Shown here in pieces: positions 26,194-35,703 of a stretch of DNA of 64,000 bases; the first letter of the stretch is position 1; the number at the start of each line of letters is the position of its first letter. Origin of the DNA: Bog-473 sp963817735 (lineage in GTDB: Bacteria; Actinomycetota; Acidimicrobiia; Acidimicrobiales; RAAP-2); the NCBI GenBank assembly GCA_963817735.1, contig CAWFPP010000005.1:48906-112905 (forward strand), written 5' to 3'. The notes under the pieces were generated by a model. That model ran no database searches and was not told where the DNA came from. It saw only the letters and a list, made by a program, of their open reading frames with translations. The position numbers and the translations under genes were made by a program.

Positions 26194-29009
26194 GACACCG
26201 CCAGCCGCTGGTGCGTCGCGCCCAGGTACGCCGTCGACACGGTCTCGTTGTGGCGGATCTCGTCTGGGGTGCCGTGCGCGATCAAGGCGCCGAAGTCGAG
26301 CACGTCGATGGTGTCGCACAGGTTCAACACCAGGCTCATGTCGTGGTCGACCAGCAGAATCGTGACCCCGTTGTCACGCACCGCCCGCAGGCGCTCGGCC
26401 AGCCACAGGCTCTCAGTGCTGTCGAGGCCTGCTGCCGGCTCGTCGAGCAGCAGCAGCCGGGGCGCACCGGCCAGGGCACGGGCCACCGACACGAGCTGGC
26501 GCTGTCCCTGCGACAGCACGGAGACCTGCAGCTCGCGCATGTCGGTCAGCCCGAGGTCATGGAGGATCTGCTTCAGCGTGTCGGCATCGCCGGCGGTCGC
26601 CCGCTGTTGCCCGACCAGGACGTTCTCCTCCACCGTGAGGTCGTCGGATACGCCGGCCAGCTGGAAGGTGCGGGCCAGGCCCAGGCCCGCCCGGATGTGC
26701 GGCGAGCAGCCTCCGACGTCCCGCCCATTGAGCAGCACGGTGCCCTCGTAGCCGTGGAACCCGCACAAGGCGTCGATGGTCGTGGTCTTGCCTGCGCCGT
26801 TGGGGCCGATCAGGCCCACGATCTGGCCCTCGTGCACCGAGAGGCTCACGTGGTCGACGGCTGTGACGCCGCCGTAGCGGACGGTGAGGTCCCGCACCTC
26901 GAGCAGCGGTGTCGCCGACGTCGCCGTTGTCGCCGCGGGAAACGGCGCACCGGCAATGTGTCCGTTCGAATCGAAGACAGGAGCCAACAGCGGGATGCGT
27001 TCGGGCTTCGGAGGTGGAACCTTCGCAGTCGCCGCCGTCGGCACCAGCGCGCCCTGCGGTCGGGCCAGCGCCCCCTTCGTCCGCCATTGTTCCAAGAACA
27101 CATGCGTCGGCCCCACGACGCCCTCCGGATTGAAGATCACGGTGAGGATCACGCCGATGCCGGCGACGACGCCGTACCAGTTGTCGACGCCACCGGCGCC
27201 GACGCCCGACGAGATCAGCGCCACCAAGAGGCCGCCCGAAGAGATCATGCCAGCGAGGATGCCGCCACTCACGGACGTGATGCCCGCGACCACGACGATG
27301 GAGAAGGCGACCAGGCCCAGGAAGGCATCGAAGTCCTGGAACGTCACGTTCCCCAACTGGTAGGCCAGCAGGGATCCACCCAGCCCGGCGATGAACGCCG
27401 CGATCGCAAAGCCGATGAGCTTTACCCGCACCACGTTGATGCCCGCCGCCGCAGCCGAGCGCTCGTCCGACCGCACCGCGAGCATGGCGGTGCCCAGGCG
27501 ACTGGTGCGCAGCCAGCTCACCCCCAACGCGACGAGGACCAGCACGATGAGACACAGAATGCCGAAGGCGGGTCGGGGGAAGTCTTTGCCCGACCCGATG
27601 CCCAGGTTCATCCCGAACAGCGTCGGTGTAGGTATGTTCAGTCCCGACGCACCACCGTCAATGGAGTTGTTATTGAACCAGATGGCTTCGACGCCCGCCG
27701 CGAATGTCAATGTGACGACACCGAGCATGAGGCCGCGCACGCGCAGGGCCGGGATGCCGATCACGACGCCGGCCGCCGCGGCAACGAGGGCGGAGAGGAT
27801 CGGCGCAATCGGGAACGGAATGCCCCACGAGGTGGCGAAGGTGCTGAGGATGTAGGCCGAGACGCCGGCGAGGGTGAGCTGCGCCAGGGAGATCTGCCCC
27901 GTGTAGCCCGTCACCACCACGAGCGAGAGCGAGATCACGCCGGTGATGAAACTGGCGTAGAGGGCGGCGCGGTCGTTGCCGGTGAAGAGGTAGATGGCGC
28001 CGATGCCCACCGCTGTCCCCACGATGGCCGTGGCGATGCGCCAGTGCGGGCGCGGGGCGCGCCCGAGCGTGACCTGCATGAGCGTGCCGCGGCTCGGCAT
28101 CGTCTGGCCGCGCACGGCCAGGACCACGAGCACCAGGATGAGGGGGATCAGCTCGCCGGCGCCGGCGGGGAAGTCCGGATGGACCCCGTTGACGTAGACC
28201 GAGAGCGACTCGAGCGCGCCGATGCCCAGGCCGGCGGTGATGGCCCAGCCGAGCGAATGGAAGCGCCCCACCACGGCGGCGGCCAGCGCCGGCACGATGA
28301 ACAGCGTGTAGGTCCCCGGCTGGAGCGGCACGAGCGGGGCGATCAGGACGCCGGCGATGCCGCAGACGACGAAACTGATGATCCAGTTGACAAGTGCGAT
28401 GCGATCGGGCGAGAGTCCGCTGACCAGCGCTCCCACCTCGGTCTCGGCCGAGGCGCGCGTGGCCAGGCCGAAGCGGGTGAAGCGGAAGATCACGGTCAGC
28501 ACGATGCCGAGAGCGATGATCGTGCCGGCCAGCCACAGGCGATCCGTCGAGATGCTGACGCCGAGGAACGTCACGTGGTTCTGCGGGAAGATCGGGTTGA
28601 CCAGGACGACCTGCGTGCCGACCTGGTAGGTCACGATGGCGGTGAGCAGGCCCATCAGGCCGATGGAGGCGACGGCCTTGGCGACGGGCCGGTGGTTTCG
28701 GAGGGGCCGGAAGACGAGCAGGTAGACGACTGCCCCCATCACGGCCTGGATGCCCAGCGTGATCAGCAGCGCCGGCCAGAAGCCCAGGTTCGAGCCGACG
28801 CTGACGGTCGGGCCCAGCCCCGGGATGGGGATCAACAGCTGGCCGTTGCGCAGCAGCGAGTAGGTGTAGGCGGCATAAAGGGCCTGGGCGCCGGTGGCGA
28901 AGTTGAGCACCCCCGACGAGCGGTAGGTGACCACGAGCGCCATGGCCAGGGCGGCGAAGACGCCGCCGTTGCCGAGGCCGAGGAGGAGGAACTCGACGTA
29001 GGTGCTCAT
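26190..29009 (-). CDS. Three-way fusion of Liv-type permeases and ATPase (LivH-LivM-LivG)
   Basis: About 939 residues in one frame without breaks. Residues about 1-300 form a LivH-like permease (GLGNGGVFAALAMALVVTYR...GVLNFATG). Residues about 325-640 form a LivM-like permease (GYTGQISLAQLTLAGVSAYI and IPALRVRGLMLGVVTLTF). After a Pro/Ala-rich linker, residues about 690-939 form a LivG-like ATPase with Walker A LIGPNGAGKTTT, a signature variant LSQGQRQ, Walker B LLLLDEPAAGLD and an IRAGLGLARTFQ segment. ATG 29009 starts the conserved part; ATG 29042 is possible. The fusion fixes one copy of each subunit per chain. Confidence 0.9.
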   Translation of the reverse strand: MSTYVEFLLLGLGNGGVFAALAMALVVTYRSSGVLNFATGAQALYAAYTYSLLRNGQLLIPIPGLGPTVSVGSNLGFWPALLITLGIQAVMGAVVYLLVFRPLRNHRPVAKAVASIGLMGLLTAIVTYQVGTQVVLVNPIFPQNHVTFLGVSISTDRLWLAGTIIALGIVLTVIFRFTRFGLATRASAETEVGALVSGLSPDRIALVNWIISFVVCGIAGVLIAPLVPLQPGTYTLFIVPALAAAVVGRFHSLGWAITAGLGIGALESLSVYVNGVHPDFPAGAGELIPLILVLVVLAVRGQTMPSRGTLMQVTLGRAPRPHWRIATAIVGTAVGIGAIYLFTGNDRAALYASFITGVISLSLVVVTGYTGQISLAQLTLAGVSAYILSTFATSWGIPFPIAPILSALVAAAAGVVIGIPALRVRGLMLGVVTLTFAAGVEAIWFNNNSIDGGASGLNIPTPTLFGMNLGIGSGKDFPRPAFGILCLIVLVLVALGVSWLRTSRLGTAMLAVRSDERSAAAAGINVVRVKLIGFAIAAFIAGLGGSLLAYQLGNVTFQDFDAFLGLVAFSIVVVAGITSVSGGILAGMISSGGLLVALISSGVGAGGVDNWYGVVAGIGVILTVIFNPEGVVGPTHVFLEQWRTKGALARPQGALVPTAATAKVPPPKPERIPLLAPVFDSNGHIAGAPFPAATTATSATPLLEVRDLTVRYGGVTAVDHVSLSVHEGQIVGLIGPNGAGKTTTIDALCGFHGYEGTVLLNGRDVGGCSPHIRAGLGLARTFQLAGVSDDLTVEENVLVGQQRATAGDADTLKQILHDLGLTDMRELQVSVLSQGQRQLVSVARALAGAPRLLLLDEPAAGLDSTESLWLAERLRAVRDNGVTILLVDHDMSLVLNLCDTIDVLDFGALIAHGTPDEIRHNETVSTAYLGATHQRLAVS

Positions 29010-29235
29010 GGGGGTGGCGCCAGGTCTCGGCCTCCCCTCCATGGGGTCAGGGCCAGCCCAGGACGGCCCTCGTGCTGTTCCCCCCGGGAGTGCATCACAT
29101 ATTAAGGATACTCAAATACCGTCGAGGGCGCACGGGCTCCGGCGGGCGGATTGCCCCGGCGGCGGATGGAGTCCCGACGTCCCACGGCACACTGGGCAGA
29201 ACGATCTCGCGAGGAAGGAGAGAAGGAGAGCCCTC

Positions 29236-29652
29236 ATGAGCGACAGCCGCCCCGTTCTGGTGCCCGGACCGGATCACCCCATCAGCATCGAGCCGCACGG
29301 GGGCCACGTCACCGTCCGCCGCGGCGCGGCGGTCATCGCCGAGACCGACCGGGCGCTCGCGCTGCACGAGGCCAGCTATCCGGTGGTGTTCTACATCCCA
29401 CTGGCCGATGTGGACCGGAGCCTGCTGGGGGACAGTGATCACCACACCTACTGCCCCTACAAGGGTGAGGCGTCCTACTACGACATCGTGGCGGGTGACG
29501 ACGACGCGGGCGACGGCGACGACGACGTCGGCGCGGGCGAGGGTGCCGTCTGGTACTACCCCGACCCCTTCGGCGCGGTCGGGGCCATCCGCGACCACGT
29601 CGCCTTCTATGCGGACCGCGTCACCATCACCACCGAGGCGAGCGCGGCGTAG
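29236..29652 (+). CDS. DUF427-family protein
   Basis: This 138-residue soluble protein has the DUF427 pattern: HGGHVTVRRGAAVIAETDRAL, YPVVFYIPLADV, HTYCPYKGEASYYDI and VWYYPDPFGAV...DHVAFYADRV. An acidic Gly/Asp-rich insert (about residues 82-95) interrupts the domain. The family has no defined biochemical role. ATG 29236 follows an AGGAGAG site. It diverges from the fused Liv protein. Confidence 0.85.
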   Translation: MSDSRPVLVPGPDHPISIEPHGGHVTVRRGAAVIAETDRALALHEASYPVVFYIPLADVDRSLLGDSDHHTYCPYKGEASYYDIVAGDDDAGDGDDDVGAGEGAVWYYPDPFGAVGAIRDHVAFYADRVTITTEASAA

Positions 29653-29685
29653 ACGTCACGGCGGGCGAACCCGGCCTCGTCGCCG

Positions 29686-31193
29686 TCAGGACGAGGCCGA
29701 CCCGTTCGGGGCCGAGAGCTCGTCCCGCAGCACGCGCCGCAAGAGCTTGCCGGTGGGCGAGTACGGGAGCTCGTCCCGGAACTCGATGACGCCCGGCATT
29801 TTGGTGGAGCGCAGCCGCTCCCGGACCCAGGTCTGCAGATCGGCCGACGACACGTCGGCGCCCGGGTGCAGCACGACCACCGCCGCCACGGCCTCGCCCC
29901 ACTCGGCGTCGGGGATGCCGATGACCGCCGCCTCGGCGACCGCGGCGTGCGACATGAGCACCTCCTCGATCTCCCCCGGCGAGATGTTCTCCGCGCCCCG
30001 CACGATCACGTCGTCGAGCCGGCCGTCGACGTAGAGGAAGCCGTGCTCATCGAACCAGCCGGCGTCCCGCGTGCGGAACCAGCCGTCTCGGTCAGGACGT
30101 TGTTGCCCACGTACTCACCGGCCACCTGCTCGCCGCGCACCCAGATCTCACCCTTCTCGCCGATGGGGAGGACCGCCTCGTCGGCGTCGCGCACCTCCAC
30201 CTCGAGGGACGGGAGGGGACGCCCCACCGACCCCAGCCGCGCCCGGATGGCCGGGTCGTCACTGGCGAAGGCCTCGCGGTGCTCGTCCGGGGTGAGCATG
30301 GCGATGGTCGAACTGGTCTCCGTCAGCCCGTAGGCGTTCACCAGGTCGACGTGGGGCATGTCCGTGAGGGTGCGCTCGACGAGCTCGAGCGGCATGCGCC
30401 CGCCGCCGTAGGAGAGGTGGCGCAGGGCCGGCGGTTCCACCCCGCTCTCCTCGACCGCCTGGAGAATGCGCCCCAGCATGGTCGGCACGACCATGGCGTG
30501 CGTGATGCGCTCCTCGGCGGCGGTGCGCACCCATGCGGCGGCGTCGAAGGTCGGGAGGTACATGATGCGGCGGCCCGAGTAGATGGAGCTCAACACGGCC
30601 GCGACGGCGGCGATGTGGTACGAGGGCACGCAGATGAGCTGCGCCTCCGTCGGCTCGCAGCCGAGGAACTCGACGCTCGAGATGATGTACGACACGAGAT
30701 GGCGGTGGCGCAGGATCGCCGCCTTGGGCTCCGACGTCGTGCCGCTCGTGAAGAGCAGGACCGCGATCTCCTCGGGGTCGACGAAGGGGTGCTCGCCGGT
30801 GACGGGCTCGGCGGTGGCGGCGGCGAACTCGCCCTTGGTGATGACGCGCTCGGCGCCGCAGGTGCCGAGGCGGGCGACCTCGTCGTCGTCGGCGATCATG
30901 AGGCCGCCGGCGACGCGGGCGAGGATGCCGCGCAGCTGTTCGTCGGGGGCGCGGTAGTTGATCGGCGCGAACGGCAGGCCGGCCAGCGCGGCGCCGAACA
31001 ACGCGACCGGGAGGACGTCGGAGTTGAGGCCGAAGTACCCGACCATGTCGGCGCCACTCTTCTCGAAGTAGATCGCAGCCCGCCGGGACCGCTCGAGGAG
31101 ATCCGAGGCGGTGAGCCCCGCATCATGGGAACCGAGGACGATGCGATCGGGATCGCCCTCGGCTGCCATCTCGAGCAGCATGGCGATGTTCAT
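29686..31193 (-). CDS. Acyl-CoA synthetase/AMP ligase, one frameshift
   Basis: The first frame (31193 to about 30090) carries FTSGTTSEPKAAIL (P-loop), PSYHIAAVAAVL and VNAYGLTETSS. The second (to 29686) carries the C-terminal domain: GWFRTRDAGWFDEHGF, VIVRGAENISPGEIE and SPTGKLLRR with the catalytic Lys. One missing base in a GAGAC stretch near 30088 (probably GAGGAC originally) separates them: VLTE-DGWFRTRD. The joined enzyme has about 500 residues. The gene at 31224 lies 30 bases upstream and is probably co-transcribed. Confidence 0.87.
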
Positions 31194-31223
31194 GGCGGTC
31201 GTTCGCTCTCGGGGGCCCGGACG

Positions 31224-31535
31224 TCAGTCCGAGGCGGGGAGGGGCTTGGCTCCCTTGACGGCCAGGATGGTCTCGCCGACCGAAATGGCACCCTCGCCGG
31301 CCTTGGTGCACAGCAGCTCCAGGCCGAGCTCGTCGTCGCTGTAGCGCTTGCCGAGCTGGGTGCCGCCGTCGAAGCCTTCCACGATGCTCTCGGAAGCGGG
31401 CGCGGCGTCGGCGGGCAGGAAGGGATGGCCGCCGCAGCGCAGGTCGACCGGGTCCGCGGGCGCCTTCACGACCACGACCTCGCAGGCGTCGACCGCACTG
31501 CGCAGCCTCGCCCCTGCCTTCAATTGGAGAGCCAC
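31224..31535 (-). CDS. Small conserved actinobacterial protein next to acyl-CoA ligase
   Basis: A 103-residue protein with motifs VDLRCGGHPFLP and LGLELLCTKAGEGAISVG, two Cys in CGGH and LCTK contexts, and no membrane segment. I have seen this type beside acyl-CoA ligases in actinobacteria but know no function for it. It probably forms a two-gene operon with the ligase. Metal binding through Cys/His is a guess only. Confidence 0.6.
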   Translation of the reverse strand: MALQLKAGARLRSAVDACEVVVVKAPADPVDLRCGGHPFLPADAAPASESIVEGFDGGTQLGKRYSDDELGLELLCTKAGEGAISVGETILAVKGAKPLPASD

Positions 31536-31762
31536 CGCAGTCCTTCCATATGTCCTTGTTGTCGATCCGTTGTCGGTACCCGCCCGTCGGAGAGGGAACC
31601 TGGGGATCCTATTCTGCCGTCGACGGGCGCCCGACAGCGAGTTGGGGGACGCGACACGGTTTTACGGGCCGGCCCGCGGTGCCCGCGGTGCCGGCGTGCG
31701 AAGGGCGCACGTAGCATGGGTTTTCTCGGAGGGGGATCCGAGCGAATCGGAGGAGGACGACG

Positions 31763-32209
31763 ATGGCCGAGGCCGCGGGCTGGCTGCCCGACCCCGATCG
31801 TGCCGATCTGCAGCGCTACTGGGACGGGTCGGCCTGGACCGACCGGGTGCGCTCCGCCGGCCGGGCCGGTTCGGCTTCTGTGGCCGGGCACGCCCCCGAC
31901 CTGCATCGAGCCCTGTCGGCCGCCACGGCGGACCTCGACGCGGTGGAGGACCGGCTGTCGACGATGTTCGACCGCACTCCAGCCGGACAGAGCGCCGACT
32001 CTGCTCCCGGTACTGCGCCGCCGCCGACGCGTCATGACGACGGGCCCGACGACGGGCCTGACGCCGAGTTCGCCGAGCTCGATGCGGCGCTCGCCGCCGA
32101 GGGGGCCGACGAGCCCGACGGTGGTTCTGGGAACAGGAAGTCCAAGGGGAGGCATTCGATGTTCCGGCGCCGCCGCCGGGCCAAGGGCGGTACGCCGACC
32201 CCGGGGTGA
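31763..32209 (+). CDS. DUF2510-domain protein
   Basis: This 148-residue protein starts with a short DUF2510 domain (AGWLPDPDRADLQRYWDGSAWTD-type; about residues 5-28), a Trp-rich module of actinobacteria with unknown ligand. An Asp/Ala/Glu-rich linker follows, and the C-terminus is very basic (MFRRRRRAKGG). There is no membrane helix. Upstream GGAGGACGACG-type sequence gives a plausible ribosome site. Confidence 0.7.
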   Translation: MAEAAGWLPDPDRADLQRYWDGSAWTDRVRSAGRAGSASVAGHAPDLHRALSAATADLDAVEDRLSTMFDRTPAGQSADSAPGTAPPPTRHDDGPDDGPDAEFAELDAALAAEGADEPDGGSGNRKSKGRHSMFRRRRRAKGGTPTPG

Positions 32210-32362
32210 CCTCGTCTACGACGAGTTGCGAACCCCGTCTGTCTTCGCCGGACTCGACGCGGTACTGGCTGCAAAGGGAGCCGAACGACCCCGAGGTGCC
32301 GGACACGTCGACGCGGAGGCTGTTTCGCCGTTCCTGACGTCAGCGATCCTGCGGGCGAGCGA

Positions 32363-33679
32363 ATGCCTAGCCCAATCGTGGAACAATCCGCCTGGGACGT
32401 GCCTGGACGAAGGGGTGGGCCGGTGGAGGAGGACTCAAGCGGCGAAGCCCGACGAGCCGATACGAAGGACGTGAGTGACGGCTCCGTCACAGCTGATCCA
32501 CCCTCATCGGACACGGACGGGCAGGCGTCCGATGTGCACCCGCTCCATGCCGCGCCCGGAACACGGGCCACTGCGACGCCACGCGGGCACGACCCACTCG
32601 AGGATGACGAGCGGCTGGCCAGACTCTTCGAGCGCGTCCGAGGACCCTCGGAGCCGGACCTGGCCGGCCCGGTCCCTGCCTCGGTTCCTGAACCGACGAG
32701 GAGCAGATACGCGTTCAGCGCATCGCCCCCGCCTCCCCACGAGGGCGCAACGGGACCGTGGCCGACACCGACTCCGACCCCGGCCCCGGCGACGGCACAG
32801 CCTTGGCGGTCACCACCGGCTCCACCACGCCGCCGACGGGTCTGGCCGGTCGCGATCGTGGCGACGGTCGCCGTGCTGGTCGTCGGGACGGGCGTCGCCG
32901 TGTACGAGCGGTCGCACTCCAGCCCTGACACCGGCACCGCATTGACCTCAGCGGTCGCGACGACAGAACAGAGTAAGACGGCCGATGTCGCACTGTCGAT
33001 CAGCCTTGCCGCAGGTGGCCCGAGCGTGACCATTGCCGGGAACGGCGACTCTGACCTCGCAGGGAACGCAACGAATCTCACCCTGGCCTTTTCCGCGGAT
33101 GGCCAGCCGCTCACGGAGCGGACGGTCATCGACGGCACCACGGCCTACTACAACATCGGCCCCCTGGTGGGAGGGGTCGTACCCGGGAAATCGTGGGTGT
33201 CGATGGACGTCGGGAAGAGTTCGTCGAGTTCGAGCAGCTTCGGAACCGGCGGCATCTTTACCGACCCGAGCACGCTGATCGCCGTGATCGGGGCGCCAGG
33301 CACCGCGCTGCACGCTCTCGGACCGGCCGTCGTGAACGGGTCGCGGGTGCAGCAGTACTCCGTCAACCTCGGCCCAGCGGGGATCAAGAAGGCGATTGCA
33401 TCGGACACATTGCCGGGCAACCTGCGCGCGGAGATGTCGGCGGTCCACTACAGCCGATTGGACTATGTCGTCGGCATCAATGGCACCAACCACGTGGCGC
33501 AGATCCGGACCACCGGCGCCTATTCCGCCGGCGGTGTGCATTTCACGGTGACCGGCACGATGGACATGTCCGACTTCGGCACGCCTGTGACCGTTGCGCC
33601 ACCTCCGCCCAGCGCGGTCGTGTCTTTCCAGCGGTTCGAGACGATCGCCGGTCAGGATCACGGCACCTCGACCACCTGA
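32363..33679 (+). CDS. Membrane-anchored protein with LppX/LprG-like extracytoplasmic domain
   Basis: This 438-residue protein has a long acidic and Pro-rich cytoplasmic N-terminus, one membrane helix near residues 168-190 (VWPVAIVATVAVLVVGTGVAV) and an outer domain of about 240 residues. The outer part (KTADVALSISLA, TVIDGTTAYYNI, KSWVSMDVGK, LRAEMSAVHYSRLDYVVGI) resembles the lipid-binding LppX/LprAFG fold. The start could be ATG 32363 or GTG 32423. It converges with the related gene at 33729. Confidence 0.6.
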   Translation: MPSPIVEQSAWDVPGRRGGPVEEDSSGEARRADTKDVSDGSVTADPPSSDTDGQASDVHPLHAAPGTRATATPRGHDPLEDDERLARLFERVRGPSEPDLAGPVPASVPEPTRSRYAFSASPPPPHEGATGPWPTPTPTPAPATAQPWRSPPAPPRRRRVWPVAIVATVAVLVVGTGVAVYERSHSSPDTGTALTSAVATTEQSKTADVALSISLAAGGPSVTIAGNGDSDLAGNATNLTLAFSADGQPLTERTVIDGTTAYYNIGPLVGGVVPGKSWVSMDVGKSSSSSSSFGTGGIFTDPSTLIAVIGAPGTALHALGPAVVNGSRVQQYSVNLGPAGIKKAIASDTLPGNLRAEMSAVHYSRLDYVVGINGTNHVAQIRTTGAYSAGGVHFTVTGTMDMSDFGTPVTVAPPPPSAVVSFQRFETIAGQDHGTSTT

Positions 33680-33728
33680 GCATTTCATTCCGCCCGCCTC
33701 AATGGACGGGTGGTGAGCGGGCAGCGAG

Positions 33729-34586
33729 TCAGCCGGACAGCGAAGCGAAGGGAATCGCGTCCGGCGGTGCGGTGAGCGTGACGGGGTGGCCCCATCGACT
33801 CCACGTCGTGACCGAGGTGGCCTTCTTGTTCCCCGCCTTGTACTCGACGGGCAGCGGGGTCTTCGAGTCGGTCACGTACAGGGTTGCCGGCGCAGTGCCG
33901 ATGGTGGGAGCCGAGACGTGGCCCGTGATCGGGATGCAGCGCTGCCCGGCGACCGTGACAGCGTGCCCCTCCGAAAGTGGCCCAGAGATTGTCTGCTGTT
34001 GGAAGTCCGACTTGAGGGTCACGGCACTGATGACGCTTGTGTACTCCTCGCCGTCGGTGGGTGCGAGTGAGATCCAGGTGTTCGCCAGCTGCTGAGGGTC
34101 GTTATTGGTGAGTTCGAAGTAACTGCTGACCGCCGCCGCGTTGCCTCGTATGTACGCCTCCTGGCCGATCTGCACCACCTCGGCTTTGGCCTTGTCGGAG
34201 TCGATCATCTGTCGACCCTCGAAGGTGCCTATGTCGTTGACGGCCGAGAACGTGTGCCCAGAAGCGGCGCCGTGGCCTACCTCGTGCACCCAGCTCCCGC
34301 CCTCGGCGTTCTGGATCGCCTCGGCCATCAACGAGGCCGCAGTCGCTGACGGTGGCGCCGTGGCGGCTCCTGCCGCAGTTCCCCCACCGCCCAGAACGGC
34401 CACGAGACTGATGACCGGCGCCGCTGCCGCCGCCCAGCGTGCGGCGCGGTGCCGGTGCCTCCCGTTCCGCGGTCCCGTCCCGACGTGCACGCCTGCCTCC
34501 CCCGCTGAACTCTCTCGGCGAGCCCTCTGGGGCATATCGGCTTTCAGGGGCGCTTCCCTTAACGCGTCCCACGGAGCGACGGGCAC
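33729..34586 (-). CDS. Exported protein with LppX/LprG-like pattern
   Basis: This 285-residue protein has a basic N-terminus (RNGRHRHRAARW), a hydrophobic export segment ending AAGAATA (about residues 52-76) and a soluble outer domain. That domain (FEGRQMIDSDKAKAEVV, EAYIRGNAAAVSSYF, WISLAPTDGEEY) follows the same order of features as the protein at 32363: property strand, YIRGN tyrosine motif, then WxSL. There is no lipobox Cys. Function is probably cell-envelope lipid or glycolipid handling, by analogy only. Confidence 0.55.
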   Translation of the reverse strand: MPVAPWDALREAPLKADMPQRARRESSAGEAGVHVGTGPRNGRHRHRAARWAAAAAPVISLVAVLGGGGTAAGAATAPPSATAASLMAEAIQNAEGGSWVHEVGHGAASGHTFSAVNDIGTFEGRQMIDSDKAKAEVVQIGQEAYIRGNAAAVSSYFELTNNDPQQLANTWISLAPTDGEEYTSVISAVTLKSDFQQQTISGPLSEGHAVTVAGQRCIPITGHVSAPTIGTAPATLYVTDSKTPLPVEYKAGNKKATSVTTWSRWGHPVTLTAPPDAIPFASLSG

Positions 34587-34592
34587 CGGCAG

Positions 34593-35630
34593 CTAGGAGG
34601 CGGCAACGACCTTCCGGGCCAGCGCGCCCCAGCGCTCGAACTCGTCGGGGTTCCGCACCAGATCGGATCCGGTGAAGTAGCTGACCACCCTGGTGGCGAT
34701 GCCGCCGTACTTGGCCACGATCGTGTCGGCAATGCCATCCCAGGTCCCCTCGGTGACGAAGTTCTCGAGCAGGTCGTCGTCGATGACCGCCGCCATGCCG
34801 GCCACGTCGCCGGCCCGCTGCCGCCCGCGGATGAGGTCGGTCGTGCCTTCGCGATCGAGCTGTTCGAAGATGAACGCGTAGTTGGGAGTCGACCCGTAGA
34901 AGGCGACCTGCACCCGGGCCATCTCGCGCCAGCGGGAACGCTCCTTCTCGGTGTCGCCGACCACCAGGAAGACCGGGACGATCACCTCGAGATCCTCGAC
35001 GCGGCGTCCGGAGCGGGCGGTGCCCGCCTCGAGGTTGGGGAGCACGGTCTCGCGCAGGTAGGTCGGTGTGTTGAGCGGGTGCACGTGGACGCCGTCGGCC
35101 ACTTCGCCGGCCATGCGGAGCATGTAGGGGTTGACGGCGGCGACGTCGACGGGCGGGTCGCCACACTCGATGGCGCCGGGGGACCACATCGGTGGGAGCA
35201 GCGAGAGGTTGTAGTACTCGCCCTCCACGGCCAGGGGAGTGCCGTGGCGGAAGGCCTTGAAGATCTCCTTCACCGTCAGGACGTACTCGCGCAGCCGCGG
35301 ACCGGGGTGTTCGAACTCGGCGCCGTAACGGCGCTCGATGTGCGCCCGCACCTGCGCCCCCAGGCCGAGACGGAAGTGCCCCCAGCTCGCCTCGGCCAGC
35401 TCCCACGCGGTGGCCGCCGTCACCATGGGGCTGCGCGGGAAGGCCACCGCGATCCCCGTCAGGATGTCGATGTCGGCCGCCGACGCGATGGCGCCACAGG
35501 TGAGGTAGGCCGTGCGCCCCGCCTCGGTCACGACCAGGCCGGACAGCCCGGCGTCGGCGGCCCGCCGGCCGAGCTCGGCCGCCTGGCGCAGGGGCTGCGC
35601 CGGCAGCATGGCGTCGAACTTCAGCGGCAC
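34593..35630 (-). CDS. LLM-class F420-dependent oxidoreductase
   Basis: This 345-residue luciferase-like protein has TAATAWELAEASWGHFRLGLGAQVRAHIERRYG, the strand-loop typical of the same subfamily as the enzyme at 11268-12269, with ADGVHVHPLNTPTYLRE further on. It starts at ATG 35630 and is followed after six bases by the exported protein gene at 33729-34586. It should act on an unknown hydride-accepting substrate. Confidence 0.86.
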   Translation of the reverse strand: MPLKFDAMLPAQPLRQAAELGRRAADAGLSGLVVTEAGRTAYLTCGAIASAADIDILTGIAVAFPRSPMVTAATAWELAEASWGHFRLGLGAQVRAHIERRYGAEFEHPGPRLREYVLTVKEIFKAFRHGTPLAVEGEYYNLSLLPPMWSPGAIECGDPPVDVAAVNPYMLRMAGEVADGVHVHPLNTPTYLRETVLPNLEAGTARSGRRVEDLEVIVPVFLVVGDTEKERSRWREMARVQVAFYGSTPNYAFIFEQLDREGTTDLIRGRQRAGDVAGMAAVIDDDLLENFVTEGTWDGIADTIVAKYGGIATRVVSYFTGSDLVRNPDEFERWGALARKVVAAS

Positions 35631-35703
35631 GACCGCGCCTGTCGGTTCCCGATCGCTCGGTGTGCGATCCGGGCAGCACGTGGAGGCAGCGTGGCGACTG
35701 CGC

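Noticed and set aside
26211..29105. A 964-codon open frame on the plus strand opposite the fused Liv gene
   Set aside because: It is rich in Arg, His, Gln and Asp without any domain pattern and mirrors the third-codon GC bias of the real minus-strand gene.
31549..31565. A 15-base sequence (CCATATGTCCTTGTT) shared with the window end near 63967
   Set aside because: One such match is expected by chance in 64 kb, and neither copy is near a tRNA or element boundary.
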